A stretch of DNA of 64,000 bases. Origin: Ancylomarina sp. 16SWW S1-10-2. Lineage in GTDB: Bacteria; Bacteroidota; Bacteroidia; Bacteroidales; Marinifilaceae. Below the pieces are notes generated by a model. The model was not told the DNA's origin and did no database searches. It saw only the letters and a list, made by a program, of their open reading frames with translations. The translations under genes were made by a program, and so were the position numbers. Location: contig NZ_SADB01000012.1 of assembly GCF_009669305.1 (NCBI RefSeq), positions 62,001-126,000 of the forward strand, read 5' to 3'. Positions 28,059 to 36,778 of this stretch are shown in pieces. The stretch's first letter is position 1, and every line of letters begins with the position of its first letter.

Positions 28059-30368
28059 TTAAAAACCTAATGCGTCTAATACCTTTTCATTTAAATAACG
28101 ATTCTTACCAATATAAGGGTAACAATGAATATGAATAGCTGGATTAAAATTCATTTCAATGATTGAATAGTTTTTGTCCGTTGCTGGTGCTTTCACATCT
28201 AAAATCATCATATCCAAACCTGTAATTTTCACATCGAGAGCTTTTGTGGCTTTTACTGCAATATCTTTGTACGATTGGTGGATATCATCGGTAAAATCGA
28301 TACTATCACCACCAGTACTAATGTTCGAATTCTCGCGTAAGTATACTATTTCATCTAGTTCGGGAATATTTTCAAAGGTCAGGTTTTGATCAGCTAAAAA
28401 CATGGTTTCAGCCTCTCCCATACTAATTTTCTCTAGCGGAGTAACATAACCTTTACCACGCAAGGGATCAAGGTTTTTCTTTTCAACCAATTCTCGAATA
28501 GTCAATTTACCATCGCCTTTTACATTAGCTGGAACACGATGTAGAATTCCAACAACCTTATCTCCCATTACAAAGAATCGAAACTCTCTACCCGAAACAA
28601 AATCTTCAATCAGGATACTGTTATCGTGTTCAAATGCGATCTCTACAGCTCGCTGATAAACCTCTTCCTTATTATTTTCCTTAAGAATACTAATACCTAA
28701 ACCAAAATTGGTTGACTTCGGCTTAATAACAATCGCTTTACCTTGGAAAAGTTCAAAATCGGACAATGCTTTTTCCTTGAATACATAATTCATTCCTCCA
28801 GGAACACAAATTCCGAATTCATCTAGAACCGTTTTGGTCACCAACTTATTCTCCATCATTAAAACAGAGCTGTAATTATCTAATGAGGTTCGTGTCGCCT
28901 GCATCACATACTCTACCTTATCGCCTTGTTTTAATCTTACAAAATTTTCATTCTGATCGAGAATATCAAACTCAACACCACGACGTAAGGCTGCTTTTAA
29001 TAAAAGCTGAGTTGAAAGTTCCAATTTTTCAAAACCATGAAAACGAAAACTACTAAGCTTACTTTCAAACTGGTATTTCTCGGCTTGCTTCATATGAAAA
29101 GTTATGAAGCCCGTTTTCATTATATCTTCTCTTAATTTTAAAGATGTATGAACCACAGAACCATCCATAATCGATTGACAATGTTTCATTGCAGAAATAT
29201 ATTCTTCTTTATTAGCTAAATCAGCAAGCTTCATAAAATTCTGAATATCAACATAAATTTCCTGACCAAAATCTTGGGCTAGAATATCTTCACCTTCAAA
29301 ATTTGACAATTTTAAATCAGATTTCAAACCATAACAGGCAACTAGATCTTGATTATTGGCAGCAATTTCTTGTTGTTTTTTATCATAAACATCTGGCTCA
29401 TTTTTAAACAAACAATGCAAGAGAAATAAATGAACTAGATGTAATCTATTTTTTGAGATGCCTGCTTTTTCATAAGGATCCAAATCCAATAGGCGAACCT
29501 CTACATGAGAAATGCGTTCATTTGCATCAAACTTTAATCGAATGGGTAAATAAAGTTCTTCGTGCCCAACCAATTTACCATCTGCCACCAAGTTTGAAAT
29601 AGACTGATTAAAGGCATCTAAACTATTGAAATCGACATAATATTCTTCCTCATTTCTGTAACCACCCGAACTGGTGCGAATAGAAACAGCGTTTCCGCAG
29701 ATCACTTGTTTCTTCTCTCCTGTTTTAAGGTTTTTCATTTTAAATGAAGGGTCAGATACAGGACTCGATCCAAAAAGCCATACCAAAAACCAACGATAGC
29801 GCATAAAATTACGTATCATCTTTAAATATAAAGCTTCTCTAAATTGCTCTGTTTTTCCATCAGGACAACAGATCTTAATCAACTTTCTTTCTAAACGATC
29901 TGATAAAGAAAAATTATAATGAATACCCGTCAACATTTGTCTTTCGCGACCATATCGTTTAGCCAAAATTTCACGATACTTTTCCTTACTAACACCACTA
30001 CCACCAAATTGAGCAATAGGAATATCTTCCTCATCGGGCAATAAAGGAGGTAATGATTGAGGCCATAATAATTCATCTCCAATATTTTGAGTTACCACAT
30101 CGTGAAGCGTCTCAAGAAAACCATGCACCTTATCAATACTATCAAGAGGAGGTGTAATCATCTCGACTTGAGATTCAGAAAAATCAGTAGTTATATAAGG
30201 ATGTTTAAACTTATCGCCTAAAATACCAGGATGCGGTGTAGTCGCCATGTGGCCACTTTTATCCACACGAACATTTTCTTTTTCTATACCGAATAGACCG
30301 TCGCAAATACTACTACGAATACTTTTATTCTCTAGTAATTCGAATAGCTTATTATGAATAGTTTTCAT
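28059..30368 (-). CDS. gshAB: Bifunctional glutamate-cysteine ligase / glutathione synthetase
   Basis: 769 residues, normal for the fused GshAB (GshF). The N-terminal part (about 1-480) is a gamma-glutamylcysteine ligase: 'DGLFGIEKENVRVDKSG', 'TDFSESQVEMITPP', 'MLTGIHYNFSLS'. The C-terminal part (about 490-769) is an ATP-grasp glutathione synthetase: 'AIVIKPKSTNFGLGISIL', 'EDFVSGREFRFFVMGDKVVG', 'TGLDMMILDV' and 'IIEMNFNPAIHIHCYPYIG'. The one protein makes glutathione from Glu, Cys and Gly. Monocistronic. Confidence 0.95.
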   Translation of the reverse strand: MKTIHNKLFELLENKSIRSSICDGLFGIEKENVRVDKSGHMATTPHPGILGDKFKHPYITTDFSESQVEMITPPLDSIDKVHGFLETLHDVVTQNIGDELLWPQSLPPLLPDEEDIPIAQFGGSGVSKEKYREILAKRYGRERQMLTGIHYNFSLSDRLERKLIKICCPDGKTEQFREALYLKMIRNFMRYRWFLVWLFGSSPVSDPSFKMKNLKTGEKKQVICGNAVSIRTSSGGYRNEEEYYVDFNSLDAFNQSISNLVADGKLVGHEELYLPIRLKFDANERISHVEVRLLDLDPYEKAGISKNRLHLVHLFLLHCLFKNEPDVYDKKQQEIAANNQDLVACYGLKSDLKLSNFEGEDILAQDFGQEIYVDIQNFMKLADLANKEEYISAMKHCQSIMDGSVVHTSLKLREDIMKTGFITFHMKQAEKYQFESKLSSFRFHGFEKLELSTQLLLKAALRRGVEFDILDQNENFVRLKQGDKVEYVMQATRTSLDNYSSVLMMENKLVTKTVLDEFGICVPGGMNYVFKEKALSDFELFQGKAIVIKPKSTNFGLGISILKENNKEEVYQRAVEIAFEHDNSILIEDFVSGREFRFFVMGDKVVGILHRVPANVKGDGKLTIRELVEKKNLDPLRGKGYVTPLEKISMGEAETMFLADQNLTFENIPELDEIVYLRENSNISTGGDSIDFTDDIHQSYKDIAVKATKALDVKITGLDMMILDVKAPATDKNYSIIEMNFNPAIHIHCYPYIGKNRYLNEKVLDALGF

Positions 30369-30403
30369 TTATTTATTTTTAATCGTCAGTATTCTATTTC
30401 TAA

Positions 30404-30434
30404 AATGATAGAGAATAAGAATGTTATCTATCAT
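30404..30434 (-). terminator. Hairpin after the MATE gene
   Basis: ATGATAGA (30404-30411) pairs with TCTATCAT (30427-30434), 21 bases past the MATE stop; minus-strand RNA continues TTTAG. A weak terminator. Confidence 0.45.
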
Positions 30435-30454
30435 TCAATGGTCGTTTATTAAAA

Positions 30455-31840
30455 CTAAGAGGTTCGTTTCCTTCTAAAAACAAACACCTCTTCAAAGTGT
30501 AAATTATTCTTCCTAAAATAAGCTTTTAAAATGAAAAATAACAAAACACCTTTCATAATACTCGTTGCACTTATACTCCACCATACGCCATTTAAGCCAA
30601 GAAAAGTACAAAAGCCTAATACATAAGCTAAAGGTATGCGCATACTGGTGAAAATTACACTTACAATTGCAGGTACTGATGTTTTACCAACACCATGAAA
30701 ATTAGCAGCAACAATCATCTCCATACACATAAAGAGTTGAGAGAAAGCTAATATATTTAGGTAATTTTTTCCCATCAAGATACTTTCTTTCTCAGGAACA
30801 AATATTGAAAATAAGGTTTCGGGAATAAGAAAAAACATGAGAGTAGTCATCACTCCAACACCAAATGCCATTTGCCAAGCGGCACGAAAAACCTTAGGAA
30901 TTTGATCCATATCCTTAGCTCCATAATGTTTTCCCACAGTAATTGTTACAGCCTGCATTAAACCACCAACAACCATAAAAGTAAACGCTTCGATTTGAAC
31001 GCCAATTTTTTGTACAGCAATGGCAGTTGGTCCCCATGATGCAATAATACGAGCCATTACAATATAAATTAACGAAAACGAGATACGCTGAATAGCCGCA
31101 GGAAAACCAACTTGAACAATTGACTTAATTTTATCGAAATGTGGAAAATAGCCTTTTAACCTAATAATGGAACCTCGTTTGAAAACTAAAATAAAATAAG
31201 TTAGTGTCATCGCACGACCAATAATGGTTGCATAAGCAGCACCCTCAACACCTAAATCTAAAAGGAAAATAAAAATTGGATCTAGTATAATATTAAGGGA
31301 GGTTCCAATCAGACTTGCCTTAAGAGATATTTTGGTTTTACCCTGAGCGTTAAATATCGAGATGAAAAATAAGGTTGTGAAATTCAGCACACCTCCAGCG
31401 GCTGCAATAATCAAATAAGAAATAGCCATCTCATTAACATGAGCATCCTTCATTTCGAAGAAACCAATAAATTCATCTGGCCAAGCCAATAGTATGGTCG
31501 TGAATACAAGAGACAGAAAGGCAATACCCCAAAATCCCGTAATCGCAAATCGACCTGCTGAACTCAAATCTTTAGCACCTATTGAGTGTGCTATTTTAAC
31601 ATTGACACCTACCGTAATAACGGAAGCAAGAGCCCAACCTATATTAATAAAAAAGCCTGCTGATCCGACCGCTGCAACTGCGTTACTTCCCAGTTCGCCT
31701 ACCCAAATCATATCGGTTAAGTTATAGGCCGTATGTAAAAGATGAGCACCAATTATGGGCAGTGCCAATTTGAATAGATCACTTCCAACTTTAGACAGAC
31801 TTAATTGTTTTTGAATTTTACTTATTAATTTTCTTATCAT
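30455..31840 (-). CDS. MATE-family multidrug/Na+ efflux transporter
   Basis: 461 residues, twelve predicted helices in two repeated halves. Typical features are 'LALPIIGAHLLHTAYNLTDMIWVGELGSNAVAAVG' at the start of half one (given here across residues 22-56) and the matching 'VGFPAAIQRISFSLIYIVMARIIASWG' region in half two. A proton- or sodium-driven exporter of cationic compounds; substrate unknown. A good promoter lies upstream at 31903-31934, so it is transcribed on its own. Confidence 0.92.
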   Translation of the reverse strand: MIRKLISKIQKQLSLSKVGSDLFKLALPIIGAHLLHTAYNLTDMIWVGELGSNAVAAVGSAGFFINIGWALASVITVGVNVKIAHSIGAKDLSSAGRFAITGFWGIAFLSLVFTTILLAWPDEFIGFFEMKDAHVNEMAISYLIIAAAGGVLNFTTLFFISIFNAQGKTKISLKASLIGTSLNIILDPIFIFLLDLGVEGAAYATIIGRAMTLTYFILVFKRGSIIRLKGYFPHFDKIKSIVQVGFPAAIQRISFSLIYIVMARIIASWGPTAIAVQKIGVQIEAFTFMVVGGLMQAVTITVGKHYGAKDMDQIPKVFRAAWQMAFGVGVMTTLMFFLIPETLFSIFVPEKESILMGKNYLNILAFSQLFMCMEMIVAANFHGVGKTSVPAIVSVIFTSMRIPLAYVLGFCTFLGLNGVWWSISATSIMKGVLLFFILKAYFRKNNLHFEEVFVFRRKRTS

Positions 31841-31902
31841 TCGGTTTTTGCCCTCTTCGGTCAGAAAAAATCTTTAAATAGCTTTACAATGCTAATTTTA
31901 CA

Positions 31903-31934
31903 CAAATGTATCTAATGCGAACTGATTGCCCAAA
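31903..31934 (-). promoter_or_regulatory. Promoter of the MATE gene
   Basis: Minus strand TTTG (31931-31934), a 20-base spacer, TACATTTG (31903-31910): an exact Bacteroidetes consensus. The expected start near 31897 leaves a leader of about 57 bases. Confidence 0.78.
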
Positions 31935-32160
31935 TTCAATATCTTTTTAACAAATCATTAATTTCAATCAAAAACCCCATTAACCATACGATAGATTCTA
32001 TTTCTATATCCTAATAAAACACCTGTAAATGACCATTCACACATCATCCAATCAAGACTAAATTTAGAAACTCAAAAAACATAATCGTGTCAATCTATTT
32101 TTTAGTAAATTCGTAACTGAACAAGACTCTCTTTTCTATCATAAATTTAAGCAACTAAAA

Positions 32161-34074
32161 ATGCTACAACAACTTCTAGAAGAACAATTTGGCTTTAAAT
32201 ATTTCGGCAAAGGCCAAAAAGAAGTGATTACAAAAATTACCAATAGAGAATCAGCTATTGCCATTTTCCCTACCGGATCGGGCAAATCTTTGTGTTATCA
32301 GCTACCAGCTTTAACGCTACCAAACCTAACTTTAGTTGTATCTCCTCTACTCGCTTTAATACAAGACCAGCTTGATTTTCTACGTTCTAAAAATATTTCT
32401 GCTGTTCGTATCGATTCTAGTCTTTCGAGAGAAGAGGAAGTTGAAGTAATGAAAGGCATTAAAGAAAATAAGCATAAGGTTTTGATGATATCGGTTGAGC
32501 GATTTAAAAACGAACGCTTTCGCCGATTCTTAAAAGAGATACCTATCTCGTTACTTGTTGTTGACGAGGCGCACTGTATTTCGGAATGGGGACATAATTT
32601 TCGTCCTGATTATTTGAAGCTACCTGCCTATCAAAAGGAGTTTAATATTGAGCAAAGCCTTTTGTTAACGGCTACCGCAACGCCCAGAGTTATTGAGGAT
32701 ATGTGTAAAAAATTCAATATTGGGAAAGAAAATGTTACGGTTACGGGATTTTATCGTTCCAATCTAAATTTGCAAGTTCTTCCCGTAAAGCAAACTGATA
32801 AGAATCAAATATTAGTTGATTTACTTTCAAGCAAGAAAGAAGATGCGAGCATTATATACGTCACACTACAAAAAACAGCAGAAAATGTCGCTAAGTATTT
32901 AAGCAAAAAAGGTGTTACAGCAACAGCCTACCATGCAGGTTTAAAAACTGAGACGAGAGAAAGCATTCAGAATAGTTTCATGAAAAGTGAAATTAACTGC
33001 GTGGTAGCAACGATTGCCTTTGGAATGGGAATTGATAAAAGTAATATTCGTAATGTGATTCATTACGATTTGCCAAAATCTATAGAAAACTATTCTCAAG
33101 AAATAGGTCGTGCAGGTAGAGATAATCAGCCAGCGAACTGTATCGTTCTAGCCAACCGAGATAATGTGAACATACTCGAGAACTTTGTATATGGTGATAC
33201 GCCAGAATACGAAGGCATCAAGAAATTACTTGAGATTATTCAGTCAGCTGGAGAAATTTGGGATGTTAGATTAATCAAAATTCCTGCACTTTGTAATATT
33301 CGCATGTTACCCATAAAAACCTTATTGGTTTATCTTGAGATAATGGGAATTCTCAAGCCTCTCAACTCCTACTATGCAACCTACCGATTTACGCTTAATG
33401 TTGATGACAAAACCATTATTAACAAATTTAAAGGTGAACGAAAAGAATTCATTCAAGAGGTATTCGATACTTGTAATAAGGCCAGAAAATGGTGGACTGT
33501 AGATTTCGATAATATCAAAGAAAATCCGAAGCTCGATCGTCAACGCATAATAGCAGCTCTAGAATATTTTAGCGAACAAGGTTGGCTTATATTAGAAGCA
33601 TCTCAAATGGCAGATGTGTTCTCAATAAAAGAGACTAAGTTCGACGTAGAAAAGTTAGCCAAAGAGCTTTTCGATAATTTTAAATTAAAGGAAGGTGCAG
33701 AAGTTAAACGAATAGAGAACATGATTGCTTTGTTTGAATCGAACACCTGTTTAAGCACAAAACTAGCAGCCTATTTTGGTGAAAAATTACCCATTGACAA
33801 TTGTGGACATTGCTCTGTTTGTTCTTCGGGTGCGGTTAAAATTGCTCAAACAGATTCTCTACCAAGCATAGAAAATTTCAATTTTGAAGAACTGACTCAA
33901 AAACTCATTGATAGCTTGAAGGGAAATGAAAGTCCTGAATTAATCACCAAATTCTTATGCGGAATTTACACACCAAAATTCACAACCATTAAAGCTAAAA
34001 GCATGCCTGGTTTTGGTAAACTTGAACGATATCGTTATCAGGATATTCTCAATTGGGTTAAGGAAAGTCTATAA
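32161..34074 (+). CDS. recQ: RecQ-family ATP-dependent DNA helicase
   Basis: 637 residues. 3'-5' helicase for recombination and repair. Walker A PTGSGKS (37-43), DEAH box 'LLVVDEAHCISEWGHNFRPD' (about 135-154), motif VI region 'SQEIGRAGRDNQPANC', and a cysteine group 'CLSTKLAAYFGE..CGHCSVC' that should bind zinc. The C-terminus (about 565-637) is not a typical HRDC domain; it has a short 'CGIYTPKFTTIKAKSMPGFGKLERY' block seen in a Bacteroidetes RecQ subtype. Convergent with lytTR, with a shared terminator region. Confidence 0.93.
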   Translation: MLQQLLEEQFGFKYFGKGQKEVITKITNRESAIAIFPTGSGKSLCYQLPALTLPNLTLVVSPLLALIQDQLDFLRSKNISAVRIDSSLSREEEVEVMKGIKENKHKVLMISVERFKNERFRRFLKEIPISLLVVDEAHCISEWGHNFRPDYLKLPAYQKEFNIEQSLLLTATATPRVIEDMCKKFNIGKENVTVTGFYRSNLNLQVLPVKQTDKNQILVDLLSSKKEDASIIYVTLQKTAENVAKYLSKKGVTATAYHAGLKTETRESIQNSFMKSEINCVVATIAFGMGIDKSNIRNVIHYDLPKSIENYSQEIGRAGRDNQPANCIVLANRDNVNILENFVYGDTPEYEGIKKLLEIIQSAGEIWDVRLIKIPALCNIRMLPIKTLLVYLEIMGILKPLNSYYATYRFTLNVDDKTIINKFKGERKEFIQEVFDTCNKARKWWTVDFDNIKENPKLDRQRIIAALEYFSEQGWLILEASQMADVFSIKETKFDVEKLAKELFDNFKLKEGAEVKRIENMIALFESNTCLSTKLAAYFGEKLPIDNCGHCSVCSSGAVKIAQTDSLPSIENFNFEELTQKLIDSLKGNESPELITKFLCGIYTPKFTTIKAKSMPGFGKLERYRYQDILNWVKESL

Positions 34075-34153
34075 AAGTCTAAGAGTCACAAAAGTCAAAA
34101 AGTCAACTTAACGAATCAACGACTTTTCGACCATTTAGGCATTTTAGACTTTA
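34072..34153. terminator. Convergent terminator region between recQ and the LytTR gene
   Basis: Inverted arms AAAGTCTAA (34074-34082) and TTAGACTTT (34144-34152) enclose further inverted pieces (GTC-AAAAAGTC and GACTTTTCGAC). The whole 80-base space between the two stop codons can fold on either strand. The repeated AAGTC units inside suggest it grew by short duplications. Confidence 0.55.
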
Positions 34154-34154
34154 T

Positions 34155-34859
34155 CTACAAATTCATTTTTTGCTTTAAGTTGCTTCGATAGGAACGACCT
34201 ACAGGCAACTCTTTGTCTCGGAGATAAACTGTGTTTCCAGATATGGACTCAATTTTTGCTATGGGAACGATGAACTGGCGGTGTATTCGAATGAATCTGT
34301 CTGCTGGAAGCATGTTGACCAAATGCGCAAGCGTTTCACGACTCACAAGTTTTCCGCCTTCGTATCGACAGATAGCATAATCACCAAAGCTCTCGAAATA
34401 ATCGATTTTATCTAAAGCTAAACGCACTACTTTTTTATCAACTTTCAAATTAATAACTTCTTCTGCAACTGATTTTGCAACTATTGGTTCAGCTTGTGCA
34501 TCTTCCCTATCGTGATAACGATTTATAGCACGCGCCATTCGTTCTAAAGAAATTGGTTTCATTAGGTAATCAACCACATCTAAATCGAATGCTTCGACCG
34601 CATAATTTCTATAAGCCGTTGTGAAAATAAGAGCTGGTGCTTTCGTTAAAGACTTTAAAAACTGCAAACCATTCATTTGAGGCATGTCAATATCTGAAAA
34701 AATTAAGTCAACCTCATTCTCTCTGAGAAAACTCATAGCCGATAGTGCAGAATTAAAACGCCCCACAACTTCCATTTCGGGGAAATTCTCCAAATGCCTT
34801 TCAATTATACGAATGGCAATAGGTTCATCATCGAGCAATAGGCATTTTATTTTTTGCAT
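34155..34859 (-). CDS. LytTR-family response regulator
   Basis: 234 residues. Receiver domain (1-118) with acidic pair DDEP, the phosphoacceptor Asp in LIFSDIDMPQMNGLQFL (about 57), Thr in 'LIFTTAYRNYAVEAF' and Lys in 'DYLMKPISLERM'. DNA-binding LytTR domain (about 140-234) with 'DKIDYFESFGDYAICRYEGG' and 'FIRIHRQFIVPIAKI'. Overlaps the sensor-kinase gene by 13 bases, so it is translated together with it. Its targets cannot be told. Confidence 0.94.
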   Translation of the reverse strand: MQKIKCLLLDDEPIAIRIIERHLENFPEMEVVGRFNSALSAMSFLRENEVDLIFSDIDMPQMNGLQFLKSLTKAPALIFTTAYRNYAVEAFDLDVVDYLMKPISLERMARAINRYHDREDAQAEPIVAKSVAEEVINLKVDKKVVRLALDKIDYFESFGDYAICRYEGGKLVSRETLAHLVNMLPADRFIRIHRQFIVPIAKIESISGNTVYLRDKELPVGRSYRSNLKQKMNL

Positions 34860-35941
34860 ATCTCTTTATTTAAAATCATTAGTCTCAATTCCACTTCAAA
34901 AAAACCTTTATCTTTTTTAATGTTTAAATCGAACTTATCGGGATAAATTAATTTAAGACGTTTTCTAAGATTTTCTAAACCAATTCCACCATGGCGATTT
35001 GATTCCTCAATTTCGTTAATTGGATTTTTAATTCTAAAACAAAAATCTTCCTCCAAATCAAGGGTCATTGAAATCGTACTCACCACATCATCCTTTCTAT
35101 CCGTGTACTTAAAAGCATTTTCTACCAAAGGCAACAGTAATAAAGGAGATATCTGCTCATGCATTAACTTGCCTGCTTCTAAATCGATATCCAGATTTAT
35201 AGCATCGCCGAAACGAACTTTCTGAATAGCAGCGTAATTTTCAACCAATTCAAGCTCCTTATAGATAGGTACAAATTCGCTACTGCAACCATAAAGCGTA
35301 TAATCCAGAATTTCGGACAAGAGCATAATCATTCGAGGTGTCTCTTCCGATTTCTCAAGACTTAAACCATATATACTATTCAATGAATTAAATAAGAAAT
35401 GAGGATTAATCTGAGCTTTTAATAAACTCAACTCGGCTTCCTTTAATCGCAATTCTGTTTCAACCCTAATTTTATCTTGCTGCTCTCTTAAGCGTTGTTC
35501 CTTTAAAATTCGCTGAAGCTGACGATAAGCAACCCCAACAAGAATAATAAAAAACAAACCCACTTGCAGAGAACGCACATCAATGGTAGCTGGATCTATC
35601 CCTTCAAGTGAACAATTCCATACTAAAACAAGAAGCCCTGTTACAATCAGGGTTTCAATACTAAGAGATAAACACAACAAGTAAAACAGATACAACCAAA
35701 ACCTGAAATAACGCTTTGTTAATAAATATCGAGGTATTAAAAAATCGTTTAAAACACGAGTACAAGCATAAGCTAGTGGGACAAAACAAAGGCAGAATAT
35801 AAAAGCACTGTAATAGTCTTGGCTATACAATCTGAAAAAGATATAAATAAAAAATAAAGCCATAGACCATGTCAGAACTGATAATACAGATCTCCTCCAG
35901 TCTCCAAAAACTATTGTAATTAAATTTGATATTTTCTTCAT
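34847..35941 (-). CDS. LytS/YpdA-like sensor histidine kinase
   Basis: 364 residues: four predicted membrane helices (about 15-145), a coiled-coil linker (about 145-175, KEQRLREQQDKIRVE), then the His_kinase domain with the phosphorylated His in KAQINPHFLFNSLNSIYG (about 180), and an ATPase part with 'LLPLVENAFKYT' (N box) and 'GGIGLENLRKRLKL' (G box). It has no separate extracellular sensor domain, so the signal is probably sensed in the membrane. First gene of the pair with the LytTR regulator. Confidence 0.92.
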   Translation of the reverse strand: MKKISNLITIVFGDWRRSVLSVLTWSMALFFIYIFFRLYSQDYYSAFIFCLCFVPLAYACTRVLNDFLIPRYLLTKRYFRFWLYLFYLLCLSLSIETLIVTGLLVLVWNCSLEGIDPATIDVRSLQVGLFFIILVGVAYRQLQRILKEQRLREQQDKIRVETELRLKEAELSLLKAQINPHFLFNSLNSIYGLSLEKSEETPRMIMLLSEILDYTLYGCSSEFVPIYKELELVENYAAIQKVRFGDAINLDIDLEAGKLMHEQISPLLLLPLVENAFKYTDRKDDVVSTISMTLDLEEDFCFRIKNPINEIEESNRHGGIGLENLRKRLKLIYPDKFDLNIKKDKGFFEVELRLMILNKEICKK

Positions 35942-36284
35942 ACTAGTACGAAAATAGATATTTTAGTCTGAAGCTAAAACCTTTTACTTATGATATACGA
36001 CAAATAAACCAAATTATAAGCTCAACGACAAATCAGCATCATTACTCGATTAAAAATGACTTTTACACATCTCACATACAAACATCAAGGAAACAGGAGC
36101 ATAAACACACCTTCAAGACACCAACTAACCAATAAATACGATTTGCTTTGATATAAAAAACGACTTAGCCTTATCTAAATGTCATTCAGCTTAACTCATT
36201 GACAGTTAAACGCAATAAATTTGAAAAGAAATTAACAAGCAATACGTTTGATTTGTATTTTTGTTTAACCTAAACTATTAAAAC
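35942..36284. other. Intergenic region with a possible promoter for the ExbB-like gene
   Basis: 343 bases without a gene between the divergent LytS and ExbB-like genes. On the plus strand TATTTTTG (36256-36263) fits a -7 box 22 bases before the ATG at 36285, but the nearest upstream TTTG (36220-36223) is 32 bases away, so the promoter call is weak. Confidence 0.35.
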
Positions 36285-36656
36285 ATGATTGATCTTTTCT
36301 TTCAAGGCGGTACCGTATTCATGACAGTTGTAGTACTAACTGGAATTGCTGCTATTTTATGGTCTTTATTCTCATTAATTAAATTCATAAAAGTCGGTTT
36401 TATAAAAAAACGACATCTCGATGCCATTTTATTCCTAGGAAGTCTAAGCTTTTTCATCGGTCTTCTTGGGCAAGGCATCGGTATAACAGGTGCTTTAGAA
36501 GCAATCCAAGCTTTCCCTAACGTTTCTCAAGAAGCAGTAGCAGGCGGTATAAGAGTTAGTATGATTGCACCTCTAACAGGTGCCATATTATTCACAATAT
36601 CAGGAATTTTCTGGTTCATTCTACGTTACCTGAACGCAAGAAAACAGGACGCCTAA
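36285..36656 (+). CDS. MotA/TolQ/ExbB-type proton-channel protein, orphan
   Basis: 123 residues with three membrane helices (about 7-36, 42-70 and 88-117). The last two carry the MotA/TolQ/ExbB pattern 'FFIGLLGQGIGITGALEAIQAF' region and 'GIRVSMIAPLTGAILFTISGIFW', including the Thr/Pro positions that line the proton path. It lacks the long cytoplasmic loop of full ExbB, and no ExbD/TolR or TonB gene is adjacent. In Bacteroidetes such short proteins are annotated MotA/TolQ/ExbB; the partner is unknown. Confidence 0.7.
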   Translation: MIDLFFQGGTVFMTVVVLTGIAAILWSLFSLIKFIKVGFIKKRHLDAILFLGSLSFFIGLLGQGIGITGALEAIQAFPNVSQEAVAGGIRVSMIAPLTGAILFTISGIFWFILRYLNARKQDA

Positions 36657-36778
36657 AGCATTATATTAACAAGATAACATAGTTATGCCCAATAACTGCT
36701 TAAGATTTAATTTCTAAGAAACTGAATCTGTATAATGAAGAATTACAAAAGATTATTTCCTAAAAAAAATAATATATC

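Noticed and set aside
34072-34153. Repeat array in the AAGTC-rich spacer between recQ and the LytTR gene
   Set aside because: The AAGTC units are few and irregular; the arrangement is better explained as a convergent terminator.
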